Translations under genes and position numbers: made by a program
NCBI GenBank assembly: GCA_964035545.1
Contig: OZ037766.1
Span: forward strand, 28,864,673-28,928,672
Source of the DNA: Bugula neritina
Taxonomy: Eukaryota > Bryozoa > Gymnolaemata > Cheilostomatida > Bugulidae
DNA: 64,000 nucleotides
Reading direction: 5' to 3'
Notes under the pieces: model-generated
Database searches by the model: none
Seen by the model: only the letters and a program-made list of their open reading frames with translations
Told to the model about the DNA's origin: nothing
Part shown: piece by piece, positions 45,601 through 61,670 of the stretch
Numbering within the stretch: position 1 is the first letter of the stretch
How the letters are laid out: the number at the start of each line of letters is the position of its first letter

Positions 45601-48600
45601 AATCCCCGCCATCTTTGTGATTGTTGTTCACGTAATTGGATACAATGCCAGCAGAGGCATTCACATATTTGTGAACAGTTTGCGTAGTGTTCCCAGTGCA
45701 CAGACTCGGTGGAGGCACGGCAACAGTGATAGGATTACAGCTTCTTGGCACATCGTATAATTGGTCAATTATTTGTCGCTGCCGGGCGTCTACACTGCTG
45801 CTGCTACAGCTTCTAGTCTCCGTGTGAGTAAAGTCAGCAGTGTTGTGATAGAGAGTGTCTATTGCAGGAGAGAGACGGCCGTTGACAGCGCTAGTCTTCC
45901 TACTAGCAGAAGGACTGCTGCCAACCGAATGGTTTAGTGGCAGAGTATTTGATGAAGGGAATATGAACTTCTCGCTCGTAGACCTAGAACCATTGAATCT
46001 GGACAGGGCAGGGCTGGGTTGGTTGCTGCGATGCAATATCGGACTGTTACTAGAAATGTTTTGGTAATGTTCCTCAGCGTACTGGCCGGGTTTAGGAGGT
46101 CTGGGTGGTGCCAGGGGTTCGTTGTGGTGTCTACAAGTTATGAGAGAGTGGTAAGTCATGTGACTGATACAAGTGAATATACAAGACAGAAAGAATAGAG
46201 CTAGCCAAGCTGTAGAATACTCTTAACAAACTGCACGACTATAACTTAAAAACAACTTTAAATTACGTATCTAGCATCTGACAGACTCCAGTATATTGCT
46301 GCAGGCATACAGTTGATTGGGGGAAAAGGGGGTTATTAGAGGGAGTGCCCAAAACTTGAACTTAGTGAACTGCTACCATTTTTTTCATTTTTTAACCTTT
46401 TCTAGTTTCAGATTTGCGTGAAGGGACTTCAACAAAACCTGTGACGATATTGTGACAAAACTCGAAGGTCACAGAGACTCCCCTCTCGACTTTAACAGAG
46501 GCACCAAAGCAACTGACCTGGAAGGTAAAGTTCGACTCATCATGGGACTGCTGTTAGCTGATCTGCTACAAATTAGGGTGGAGGTTGACGGCTTGGCTCT
46601 GCTTCGAACTGACTGAGACTGTCCTCCTAACTACAACATCGCATCTCAACACATTCAATATTAACACATTCAGTATCAACACATTCAGTATCAACACGTT
46701 CAGTATCAACACGTTCAGTATCAACATATGCAGTATCAACATATGCAGTATCAACACATTCAGTATCAACACATTCAATATCAACACATTCAGTATCAAC
46801 ATATTCAGTATCAACATATTCAGTATTAATACATTCAACGTGGAATAAGTATGATGAAATAACATTATTTAAATAAACATTTAAGTCAACTATGGCAAGT
46901 GGTAAAACATGTATCTAACATATTACTTATAATTCACCAATACCACATAAAAATATACTAATATTATAACAACATAAACAGATAAGTTGTTTGTAAGTCA
47001 TAGTGAACAAACTGCAATATAAAATATATTTGGGTGGAGCACACAACTCTAAAGCTGTATCTGAATTGAAGCCAATATATTATGTAACAAGTCAGCCCTG
47101 CTACCTAGTAAAGAGTGAAAGGAGTGGAGAAACTTACCCTGGTAGGGGGTGCCAGCCGCTGCGACTTTGGAACGTCATACAACTCAATGAATTCGCCGTT
47201 TCCATTCTGACCTGTAAATTATCATTACAATAAACAATTGATACACTTTTTGTCAATATGACTTTTGATTTAATATATAAATTATATTGATACTTTCATT
47301 ATGACTAGCCTTCCCCTGGCCACCCTTCCTTTCCGCATAGCTATAAAATGAGAGTTGTAGAAAACTTAACCAGCAGCTGATGATCTATATATAGAGGAGT
47401 AGAGACACACAAGCAGTGGGCAGCAAGTCAAACAGAAAATATTGGAATTGGTAAAATATTTAAAAGAGTGAGACAGGGTAGAGCGGGGTACTAGCACAGC
47501 CACCCTATCCTTCCAACACCATGTCCAGAAGAACCAATGCTACACACCTGTGGTACACTCAGACAGCTCTGTGTAGCCCAGATGTTCACTATCCTCTGTC
47601 CGCCGATCCTCCACCACAATGAGCCCCTTCTCCCTAGCCTCAATCTCATCCAATATCTGATTGGATAAATCCTCGTTAACTAGACTCTGATTGGACAAGG
47701 TTTTCTGTGCAGGAAGGTCAACAGTGAGTTGAATAGAATCCTGACGTATCGGGGGATTCGGTGCTACTATGTGGTTCTCTAAAAATACACAAGAATAAGG
47801 AGTTGTCTTCACTACATTGCGTCACAGTGCAGTTTTTTTCGCCACAGAACTTCTATATATTAAATAATCAGTAAAACTTGATTGAGTTTGTGTTTTGTTA
47901 ACAAACTAAATACAAAATATAGTCAGTAATTTTTCGTTTTATAGAGTCAATACAGCTAAATAAATACAAGTTGTTTTAAAGTTTAAACCATCAAGTTTTA
48001 GCAATTAGCTAAGGGAGCAGCTGTGGTCTAGGGGTTAGAGCTTCTGCCTGATAATCACAAAGTCATGGGTTCGAACCTTGACAAAGGCCATAGGTGATGC
48101 TAGGAAGAGCATCTCGTCATAATTGCTCCTGTGCCTCATCTAAATAAGTCCTTAGCCTGCTTTAACAAAAACCCTTCCCATCAGGGGTTTCTCACAGGGA
48201 TAGTGACTATAAACTTGCGCCAGTTTTTTGAGTAAGTTGAATTTTTAGTTATTAGCTGAATCGTCCCCCCCCCCACCCCAAAGAACATATTACACATGAG
48301 TGTTTTTACAACCAGCAGAAAGTATAGACCTCTCTTATCCAGCTTAACATCTCACAGTAATAACATCATTCAACCTGACTGACTCAACACTTTTATGGGC
48401 TGTGAAACCTGCTTTTCTGAACAAACAACATTCTTATAGCATGCAGTGTTGCAGCTAAGTGATTTATTATGTATTGTAACACATGAGTTAGTGCTGTAGG
48501 TTACTCATAAGCATCTAATAATAGCCTTAGAACAAGGTCTAGCCTACAAAAGATGCAAATGTGTGGTTATTATCTAACAATCAGCATAAATATGGCATCT

Positions 48601-51600
48601 GATTACAAGCCACCTAGACAATAAGTTGGTATGATTCATGAGAAGTTACTTAAACGGGGAGATAACTCCGAATGTATTATTTTGATATATGTAAGTATTG
48701 TTCAATTCACACGCCAGGATTGATGGTTTTATTTAATTGAAAATACAGTTATTTTTATCAACAACAAACATTAATTATTTTAACAAATTATATTGCCATT
48801 GTTTCAGACTGCTCACTGTGCCAATGTTTCCAGCAGTACAGGAATATGAATAGTATATTTAGAAACAAGTACTGATTGATGTAGACGACTCAGAGAAGCT
48901 AAAGTAGAGAATTTATAGCAGTACAATTAATAACTGTAGTAGCAAGGCATACACTGATTGAAAGGAATACTGCATTATATAAATGAAATTATATATCAAC
49001 ATATTAACAGGCTGCCCACATAGTAATGAGATTTGAATTAATTCTACTGATGAATCAACTGATCATTGTAATGCAACTTCGTTATGCAACTTCCCCTGAA
49101 TTAGCTGCTACTCTTTACCCTGGCAGCAGCAGACATGAGTCAGGTTTGCTGACCAATAAGCTAATTCAAGAGCACGGTCTTATATGTATGTACCATGCTC
49201 TATAGGCTATAGCAGCAAAAGAAGAATGTATAAAGAATTTATAAACCTAATGGTAGTGGGTATTTTACTATATATTACTAAATACCATTTACTCATTAAA
49301 CACCATTTACTACATTACTAAATGCCTGTAGGTGACCAATACTGCCCACTAACAGGGCTGAGGAATGTACCAGTAAACTTTCACACGAACATCACATTTC
49401 TCTATTGAGTATATCTTTGGAAACATAATGTGCCTAAATAATCACACAGGGAGGAGAGAAAAGTGACTCAGTTTAAGTACCAAAGCATAGAGATGTTCAA
49501 TGGGGAGATAATTAGATAACAGTATATTATATAACAGAAATCAAGTTAGATTAGTTATGGAAGGAGTAAATGATAAACTGGTTTTGCCATATCACAGTTG
49601 ACAACATTTTAGTATAAGAAATTATATCTTGTACAAATATCAATAAATATATCGCAATATTCTTCAATTAGTAAATAAATGATTGAATGCGACAGTATTT
49701 TAATCAATAATGATACATTGTGTAATATACTAATAGTTAAGCTTTCGAGCTGTGAGTAGTTCTCATGATATGTGAGGTATTATATACATTGCATGTGGCA
49801 GGAGGGATAACTAAAACTGGATGCAAATTATACTCGGTTTATGAAAGGAGCCAAAACTAAATTAACTTAAATTATGCTTACCATAAATAACATGGATATC
49901 TAAAGCAATAGTTAACTTTGAACTAAGAAAGCTGCAAAAATTATTAGTATCAATAATTTTTATATAAATATTTGGCGATTGCTTAGTCAAGTAATGGATT
50001 GAAACATGAACATGATTGACTGGTTATGTATTAACATAGAACTGGTGCCAGAATTATCGAGTTGGCTTATATTGAGTTGATGTGTATCACATTGATTGTA
50101 CATTGAACCTCACTGCCATTTCCTGCCACTATATCTAACCAGTTCTTTTAGTCTCAAGTTATCACTTTGATACACAGTGACTGTATGTCTTTTGAGTTGC
50201 TTACACAAACACACAGGCACCACTAATCAAAGTATGGCTACTGTTTGTGGTTACACATGATAAAGTATTTAACAGCAAATTTCCTGAAACTCCAAGAGAC
50301 TGGAGACTAGTCCAAACATTCGGCCATGATTTTAACACCAACTTTCAACTTCTATAAATGGGAGCCACAAATTATTTCACACTTAAAAATAGGGGAACCA
50401 AAAGTTGTAGTTTTCAACCAAGCTGAGTGTCAGAAAACAGCAATACAAAAATGCTGGAGGAATTTACAAAAATTAAATATCCGACAAGTAAAATATCTTT
50501 GGGCAATTTATAATCGGTTATCTTTACTATGGCTAGTAGATACGGTTGAAACAATGGTAAGATTTGTTTACACATGCCAAACATTCACTGATACATAACT
50601 CTAGAAAAACACAAAAAATCTGGTTTACATGTCCTCACAGGCAATCAATCAGATAGACTGAGACTTCCGGTAGTTTCTAGCCTCAGTTTTACCTGCTGGT
50701 GGTGGAGACGTGAGTATGCTGGAAGGGGGGCTGACTATCACCTCGCTGGTTCCCATCTTAAGGCCACAGAGGCTACACAGACAGTTGACCCATCTCATCA
50801 TGTCCTCATCTGAGTCAGCTGCTAGATAGTACACCCTGTCCTAGGAGTAAACACATCAGTGGTTTAGAGGAGACTGACAGCGTGTCAAGGGCGAGTATGT
50901 GGCAGAATATAGAGAAACAATAAAATGGTAAAGGATGGTAAAAGCTCCACCACAGCTACGGACAGACACGTTAATATTATGTCCAAAGGACAGGATTAGC
51001 AAAATCAAATATAAAGAAACTTTCATCAGATTCTGCTAAAATAAGGCTCTTGACAAAAGATACACACATCTGGTAAAACTGCCCTGGTTAACAAAGGAAT
51101 ACACATACTGGAAAGTAAAAATCAACTTGCATATAGTAGATGAATTATCAATGACAGAATCACAAACACTTGGAGTGAGATTCTAACAATGGAGAAGTCC
51201 AACATTGACACAGTAACTATGGAAACCCAGTAAATTATGGGAGGAATGGGGGTGTGAGCTACTTAGTAACAGACAATCAATTATATCACGGAGCTGTCCG
51301 AGTTTTGATCCAGGGCTTATCTCTGATAGAAAGAACTGATGAGATGAGCAGAGCTAGAAATAGCAGGACCACTGCCTAGTAGTCCTATTACAGTATGTAA
51401 CTTTTGGGGTCAAACTGAAAATACCTCAACGGAAAAACGAAAATCATTAACCTTCACCTTATCTCTAGCCTTAGTTTTTATAGAGAATAGATGATTGTAG
51501 TGGGAGGAGTCCAGGTTAGATAGTATCGTCTCACATTCCTCTAGGTTTATAGAACCCCTGCGCCTGTTGCTCATGTCCATCTCCCCCTTGAAGTAGTCAA

Positions 51601-54600
51601 ATGCATATTGGTGAGGCAGACTGCCTTGAGGCTTGTGTAGAACAAAATACCTCCTGTGCCATTTCTACAAACAGGAAGTTAGACTGATGTCAAAGTCAAT
51701 ACGTGATGCAGGTTAAAGGCCAGGCACATGCAACATCAAGATGTCAATGTCATTTCCTGTCGTCAAAATGCAGTCACACGCTGAATGAAAAGTACAACTT
51801 ATTAGCAAATTATTTTCTGCAAATTTGTAGCAACACTCCTTAAGACATAATATAAATATTATTGACTCCATAAAAAAATAACAATCTTATTTAAATATAT
51901 ATTCCTGAAAAAATATAGAAAATATGGGGTAGATTATGCAATCCATATAGCTAAAGGCTTTTAACCTAAAACCGTATCCAGTATTCACCGTATTGGATTA
52001 GAAACTGTATAAAACAACAGTGATGGTGCATACTTGCTCTATCATAACAGCACCCTAGTTTAGAAATACTTGGTGGTGAATACACACAAGAAGGGAGAAT
52101 AACTCCAAGAGTAGACTTCACAATGCAGGGTGCTATGCTACGGCTAAACAACAAACCCAGCTAGACTTCATGGAACTACTACTAAATGTATTGAATACTC
52201 ATGCTATAAAACTTTATCCCTTACACACTGTATACTTTTGCTTCATCCACTTTGCCAAATTAACTTTGACCTACAATCTATTACATTTAAGAAAACATAA
52301 AAGCATGTAAGACAATATACACAAGTATGTTAGATATCTGCACGGAGCTTCATATCAGCTACAGCTGGCCCACCACTAGCTGCAGTAACATACACTACAC
52401 CGTATGCAGTCCAGAAATAAGCAGCAGCAGAGCTTAATACAAACCTTTTACAAAGCATACATTATAAGACAAATTGTAATAGCTGTCAAATTTGCAACTG
52501 AACTTGTATTAATATGTAACGTGATGAATGAAATTGTACTTGGAGGAATATCTGGTGCTACAACTTAACAGATGTGTTTTAATCCATCAAACCTTTCAGT
52601 AACCACAATTTGCAAAGTAGATTATGATAAGACAGAAACAAGGCTGATGTATCTGCTCAACAAGGAATGCTGAATATATTATCAGAAAGATAGAAGTATA
52701 TTATAGGCTGAGTAGAAGACAGAACTTAACACACATACATAGTATATAGACTGAGTAGAAGACAGCACTTAACACACATACATAGTATATAGTCTGAGTA
52801 GAAGGCAGCACTTAACACATAGTACAGGCTATATACTGAGTAGAATGACAAAGTATGTAGAAGAAACGGCTTGCATCATCTTTTTAAGCAACAAGAATTC
52901 AAAATATTTTAATGTTTTGCAGATGATATAATTCAGCATTTTCTTCATAAAAAGATGTGGAATTACAAAGTAACGGAATCTCTATCAACCAACAAGCTGT
53001 GGGTAACGTAACCTGCAATACTAACTCTATCAACATTCTGAGAAGGCCAAGGACGTCAGCCATGAAGCAGTAGTGAGTATGAATAGTAACTAAAGTTCAG
53101 ATTTTTTCAAGAACCAACTCAGCCTGACTGTCCTTAATAAAAACCTTACCAAATCAAAGAGAATTTTTATATTATATAGTAAAAGTTCAAGTATTAACCA
53201 ATAGCCACCACTGCCTGTGGAACAGCAGGCTACTCTTCTGGTACTGAAGCTATGATTCTGCTTCTATATAATTGAGATATATGGAAAATCAAAATTTATA
53301 AACCAAAAATATACCAACAAAAGTGGAAACGTTATCAAGTTAACACATCTACAGAGATCAACTTTGTAACGGTATTGCTATAGCGAGGTGAAACTACCAA
53401 CCACATACATACACAGTGTTACATAAGAGAGCTCCATAATCTTTACTGGAGTATATTAAAACTCTATAACAATGCAGAATAATGCCACTGAAGTTGCCAA
53501 GAATAGGGATAAACAGATCACGAAGACAACCTGGGAAAATAAGAAGGAAAAATTTGTTTGCATTATGTCACTTTACAACTGTTAGAGTTACCATCACAAT
53601 GCAGATTAACCTAAAATATGCTGATTCTTTTATCATTAGATGTTGCTCCAATCCAGGTACTCCTTGTTTATTTGATGGATGGTAAGGAAATCCCTGACAC
53701 AATTACCTAGACTTTGATGGTCTTAGGCACTGATACAACAACCCATTGACAAGCTGAAACTAAGTATCTCACAAGCAGACTATGGCAAACAAAGACCACT
53801 GCACCAAAGGGGCAACAGTTAGCAGCCCCCCTGCCCCTTACAAAATGGGTGTAGAGGACAGAGTTGCAAACCCCCTCACTGAAAGCAAAGCTACAGAGCC
53901 TGGTTGCCACTGTTGTGGCTTCTAGGAAGTCAAACAGAACATCCACTACCACCCTGAGCCTGGTGATTGATCATCTCTGTGATAACATGACAGATGTGTG
54001 TTTTAAACATTAAGCTTTAGTAAATATGCACATTTCAACCATGCAGTGGCCATTGTTAGAAAACTTGTTCATGTAATAACTTGTACTCTCCAAAAGGAAG
54101 CAGACAGGTGATATAGGAACACACACTATCAGGCATTTTAAACATCGAGTTGATTCTTAAAGTGTATACTTGAGAGAAACAATATTATGTTTAATATCAG
54201 CTATCTATGTTGATCAGAAAGGGGGGGGGGGGGGGGGGGTGCTGAAATAAGATGACAGCAGAGGGAAGCAGAAGAGGGAAGCATAAGGCAGTAGATATAT
54301 GACCTCATCAGATTTATAACCAGCTGGACAGCTTAGAACTATAACTGCATATCACATCTGAACATACACGCAGAGTTACTCTACAAGCTATTTAGACTCT
54401 AAACCAGAATACTCCAAATTCAGTTCACAACAAGAAACTTAGCCTGTGCTCATAGGCTGTGGAGCAATTTATAATGACTACGATACTATATTTGATGCAT
54501 ATGGTGGACTAAGGCAAATCCCCCTAGTTATTTTTCATATTAGATTGGTTAAAAACACATGACAGCATGGGTGAATAAATCTTGGTTGACAGGTATTTAA

Positions 54601-56906
54601 GGACACAATCTAATAATAACATTCTTTTAGTATGGAAGGTCATGCCCAGACTGATCAAGCTCTAGGGCAGTATTTAGTTTTTCTGTTAGTTTAGCAGAGT
54701 AATAGCCCAGCTAATGAAGGTCGTCCTATAAAATAGACATTTTTATATACTATTTTTTGAATTACAATATATATTTTTAAATAAAAAATACTTGTGGACA
54801 ATTGTGTGCAGCTTATAACGTCACCAGTTCTATGTCTATATATTTATCTATGTTACATAGTTGATTTAATAAACACAATACTTTTACATATTTGATACTT
54901 AGTTTAACTCATGAAAATAGCTGATAGTTACATGTCTACAAGATACTGTTTATACTGACTAAAATAAAGCTTTAACTGAGAAAATTTTTTCAAGTAATAG
55001 AAATGGACATGTTTACTGTAGAATTTACAAAAACAAAACAAAACCTAGAATTCTACAGTCACTAAATGATTTACTAGTGGATACAGTTGATGGCTGGTAG
55101 ACAAGAAATAAGCTGTGTCTACTTATTCTATGCAGTATAGGTAATATGGAAGACAAGCTACGTAATATTCCTACTTGAGAAATGCTAATGAGTTGCTACC
55201 CTATCTGCAACAAGTTTTACCTTATATAATACTTTCATGCCTCATAAGACAAAGAACAGCAATTCTCTGTGGGACATTGTTCCCCTAGTTATCCTTGTGA
55301 TGTAAGTTTCTAAATTTCCTATATTATAATCAGCCACTTATTTAAAAGCATCATACTAGCTGCTGACTAGCTGTTTTCAACCTCCTGCTGTTCTAACATA
55401 TTTCGACTTATAACTTGCTAATCTTCATTCATTATACGAAATCTAACTTAGATAAAAGCCAGAAGTCTTCATCCAAAAATCAATAAAAAAAACGCATCAC
55501 ACTAACCCAACTTTAGACTTTGATATTCAAGGGGATCAGTGAAAAGAACTCTCAAAACCTCAAATAAATTATTCTGCCCCAACTATTTAAAAAAAATTGT
55601 GTGCAATAATACTATTTGAACTTTATCTATTTCAAGTACAAATGTAGCTACTTTGATATAATACAAGACCTTACATTAGGTTCATCTGAAACTTAAATTA
55701 TACTTCATTTAACTTATTTTCGAATTATTTATAGGTTGCATATTTCTAGGCTAATCATAAGCCAACAACTTTTGCAGCAAATATATCATTTGCTGCCAGT
55801 CAGAGTAGACAAAATTTTCAAAAATGAGGTGAAAAATAACAAACATCGCAAGACCCTTCAAAACAGAAACATCCCACCTGTCTTCACCACAAAAGCAAAC
55901 AAATTCCACCAGATTAATGACAAGGAAATCTAATGGAAGTTTTGTCTAGCATATTATTCAAGAATTTTCTTATATATGCAATCAACATGCTACTTATTAT
56001 TTTGCTAAAAATGTTATACCATCATTGAAATTACATGAGCAAAATATATTTTTATATTCATAAGAATTGCTATTATTGTTAAGATTTGTATTGCCTACTC
56101 ATCAGTTAATGTAAATCAGAATGAATATCCATTTGAAATTAATTCTAATTTAACTTGTAACAATACAAATACTAATAGTAATAGGCTGACTCTAACTATT
56201 AATATAATTATGATTATGGTGACCATCATAATTATATTTAAATTCTAACTCTAAGTCAAATTGACATATTGAAATTTATTGAATCATTGTGATTATGGTT
56301 AATTCTTAACTTCAAGTTAAACAATAGAGGAGAACAAATAAAAAATATTTACTATCCTGTTTTAATATTTATTTCATAATAATTATAAATTATCATTATG
56401 ATAATCATAATATTAATACTAATACTAATACTAATAGACTAAGTTACCGTCACTAAGAGTAAGAGTGAAAATGGCACCAACAGCCACAATATTTGTACGT
56501 AGAAAACAAAACTCAATTATTAGTTTTTTGTTAGTAACTAAGAGTAAGTCTAATATACCAGAACATATTAATAGTAACATTAAAAAGTAAATCACTAAAT
56601 CAAAATGTAATTGAATTGTAAATTTTAACTTCAACTTGAAGGTTACACTTTCACTTTGACTTTGAGTTTCAACAAAACATACAACATAACTATTAATATG
56701 AGTAGCCTAAGCTGATGATCACCAGGAATAAATATCTTGTTGACTGAAAAATATGCTTATAAGTTCTGGGCGTAAACTATTTCACTTTTAGCACTTACAC
56801 TTTTCAATGGAACTCTAATGCTGATCTTGCCCCGTGAAAATAGGGTGACATATTTTGAAGATGGAGATTTAATTAACCATCCAGCACAGATAGCTTCTAA
56901 ATCCAT
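42625..56906 (-). CDS. GRB2-associated-binding (Gab/Dos family) docking protein
   Basis: Thirteen coding exons on the minus strand, all in phase: 56799-56906, 51458-51664, 50693-50840, 47548-47778, 47138-47211, 46518-46630, 45436-46130, 45116-45209, 44835-44976, 44553-44744, 43619-43756, 42901-43023, 42625-42753; 797 aa if the first donor of exon 10 is used. Residues 1-132 form the PH domain: ICAGWLIKSP, WHRRYFVL, VYYLAADSDEDMMRWV, CSLCG, very like Gab1/2. The long tail is disordered, with PPRPPKPG and RPYKPRNL (SH3 ligands), two YDVP Crk-type sites, HYDLSP, and at the C-terminus YIELE (Y731) and EYTDIDILKTQAL (Y766). These last align with the paired SHP2-binding tyrosines of human Gab1 (Y627/Y659). 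In Gab proteins such sites link receptor tyrosine kinases to SHP2, PI3K and Ras. Exon 1 begins with ATG and matches the start of family PH domains. Confidence 0.92.
43053..43310 (+). other. Antisense ORF in a Gab intron (uncertain)
   Basis: An 85-codon frame opposite the Gab gene, between its exons 11 and 12. It opens on GTG, not ATG. Composition looks protein-like (CAFEYQLLVSILRTDLAG, LPDDVTREWLTKCKSC), unlike the AT-rich random ORFs nearby. No family recognised; a decayed retrogene or transposon piece is possible. Confidence 0.25.
44153..44560 (-). repeat. 24-bp minisatellite at the Gab exon-10 donor (17 units)
   Basis: Seventeen units of GAGTATGAACACCCACCTTAGACA (plus strand, here given as register GAGTATGAACACC + CACCTTAGACA), with single-base variants. 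Minus-strand units carry CTAAG|GTGGGTG, a usable 5' splice site, and encode SKVGVHTL in the Gab frame without stops. One unit has the stronger CTAAG|GTGAGTG (44528); one has lost the site (ACG|GTGGG). Confidence 0.95.
44757..44822 (+). repeat. 18-bp tandem repeat CTCTACTAATACACTGAG
   Basis: Four imperfect units in the Gab intron between exons 9 and 10. Confidence 0.85.
46640..46845 (+). repeat. 15-bp minisatellite abutting a Gab acceptor
   Basis: About 13 units of ATCAACACATTCAGT with variants (ACGTTC, ATATGC, ATATTC). On the minus strand it ends within about 10 bp of the acceptor TGTTGTAG of Gab exon 6 (46631-46632), so it occupies the usual branch-point and pyrimidine-tract position. Confidence 0.93.
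48013..48220 (+). mobile_element. tRNA-derived SINE, full-length copy in a Gab intron
   Basis: Best-preserved copy: GGGAGCAGCTGTGGTCTAGG, A box TGGTCTAGGGGTTAGAG, B box GGGTTCGAACC, body AGGCCATAGGTGATGCTAGG, ATAATTGCTCCTGTG, AAGCAGG-like TAGCCTGCTTTAAC, tail CAGGGATAGTGACTATAAAC. Confidence 0.92.
48221..50692 (-). other. Gab intron 3 (part)
   Basis: No further exon seen. A 90-codon plus-strand ORF (50326-50598) begins with ATG but matches nothing I recognise. Confidence 0.45.
52700..52850 (+). repeat. 49-bp tandem repeat (about three units)
   Basis: CTGAGTAGAAGACAGCACTT followed by AACACACATACATAGTATAT recurs three times, the last shortened. Confidence 0.9.
54222..54239 (+). repeat. Poly-G run
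   Basis: Uninterrupted run of about 18 G in an AT-rich intron. It may be inaccurately sized in the assembly. Confidence 0.85.
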
Positions 56907-58390
56907 ATTAAAATATTGTTTAAAAAGCTGCCAAACTATTTTAAGGCGTGTCTGACGTATGCATCACTGCATGGCAATAGCAGAGTAACAGCTAGAATCC
57001 AAAAACCAAACAAACTAAATCCATTTTTACTCCAAACGCTCAAACTATCACGATATTTCGGAAACACTCACCCACGTGACTACTCTTAAAACTGCAGTGG
57101 CGACCAGACAAAATATAATATTTTTTGAAAATATTTATTTTATGTCACTATATGATTCTTTTAAATAAATTATTTTTTCAATTGTAATGGTTATTATCAA
57201 AAAAAATGTTTTTATGAGAAAACGAAGCCCAGCCAGCTCTAAGATCACATAAACGTAAAAAGAGTTATCTTTTCCACAACACTACTTCGCTTCAGTAACT
57301 CTGACAAGATTGAAGCTTGTACTGTGTTGTTAATAATAGTAATTGCCTTCTGTTGTAATGGTCATTGGAATTGTCACTGTTCAACTTCAATGATTGTGTG
57401 TGTTTTTTTAAATCAATATTTTCATCTAAATCAAACCTAAGTGCGATGAGACACTCTTGCTATTAAACTGTTGACTTTAACAGAGGTTTAGTTTTAGTTT
57501 TACTAAAATAAGTCCTTCATCCTGGTCAGTGACTGGTTATACTCAATTTGAATTTCAAATTTGCACAAATTGAATTTGTGCAAAATGAAAATGAAATTGA
57601 AATTCAATTTTTAATAGTAAATATTAATATATTAGTATTAGTATTAAACTTACAGTTATACGATTACTATATAATATTATAATTATTAATTTTGAAGTAA
57701 ATCTTATTCTTAATCTTTATTCTAAACTTCAACTCTAAGTTCTGGTTCATTAGTTTTACTTTTAGTTATACTTATACAGTTATAGTTATAGTCACTAGTG
57801 AGTAACAATAACACTCACACTGACACTCAATCACTATTAGATTTAGATTACTATTGGTATTAATATTATTATTACCTACTATTGATATTTATTAATTTAA
57901 CTAATACTAATAGGCTTACTCTTAGTATTACTATAACTATAAGTATAACTACTTACTTAAACTATAAGTATAAGTCATTAAATGTAACTAGTAAGTATAA
58001 CTATAAGACTAAGTATAAATAACTAAAATAGTTTTAGTATAACTATAAGTGTTGCTGTTACTGTTAGACATACGGCTACTGTTAAACACATAGTGAATGC
58101 GTCTGTCAGTGTGGTATTAATAGTCATGATCATAGTGATGGTGTTTGTGTATTAGTATTACTACTAGTACTACTACTGTGGTATTATAGACTGTAATATT
58201 TCTACCAGTAGATGTTACATTTTTGAGATAAATGTCATTTTAGTAATTGTTTAACTGTAAGCATAGTTACAAATTAAACCAACGATCTTCATATAGTTTT
58301 AGTTTACAGTTAGTAGTCCAATAATTATCTGTACCCTATGTATTCAGTTTGTTTATAACTGCAGGCTTGCTGTAGAGTATCCTGAGAAGC
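56907..58390. promoter_or_regulatory. Divergent intergenic region between Gab (-) and AMMECR1 (+)
   Basis: About 1.5 kb separates the two start codons. On the minus strand a CACGTGG|GTGAGTG donor at 57077-57083 may end a non-coding Gab leader exon. On the plus strand an acceptor (TTATAACTGCAG, 58354-58365) precedes the AMMECR1 start, so its leader is split too. From 57600 to 58160 the DNA is made of decayed AACTATAAGTATAAGT-type repeats. A perfect 11-bp stem lies at 57560-57584. Promoter positions are inference. Confidence 0.45.
57560..57584. repeat. Perfect 11-bp inverted repeat
   Basis: TTTGCACAAAT, TGA loop, ATTTGTGCAAA. It is flanked by further AATTTCAA/TTGAAATT inverted words. Confidence 0.85.

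Positions 58391-61670
<3,280 letters not shown>

Larger units (their letters stand above)
51665..56798 (-). other. Gab intron 1 (5.1 kb)
   Basis: Separates the first PH exon from the second. It contains a three-unit repeat of about 49 bp at 52700-52850, a GC-richer block at 53640-53960 and a poly-G run near 54222-54239. No exon fits. Confidence 0.6.

Noticed and set aside
45855-46067. 70-codon plus-strand ORF
   Set aside because: It is antisense to the large Gab exon 7.
46566-46865. Leu/Ile/Asn repeat ORFs on both strands
   Set aside because: They are translations of the 15-bp minisatellite. The Gab exon here uses another frame and starts at the acceptor beside the array.
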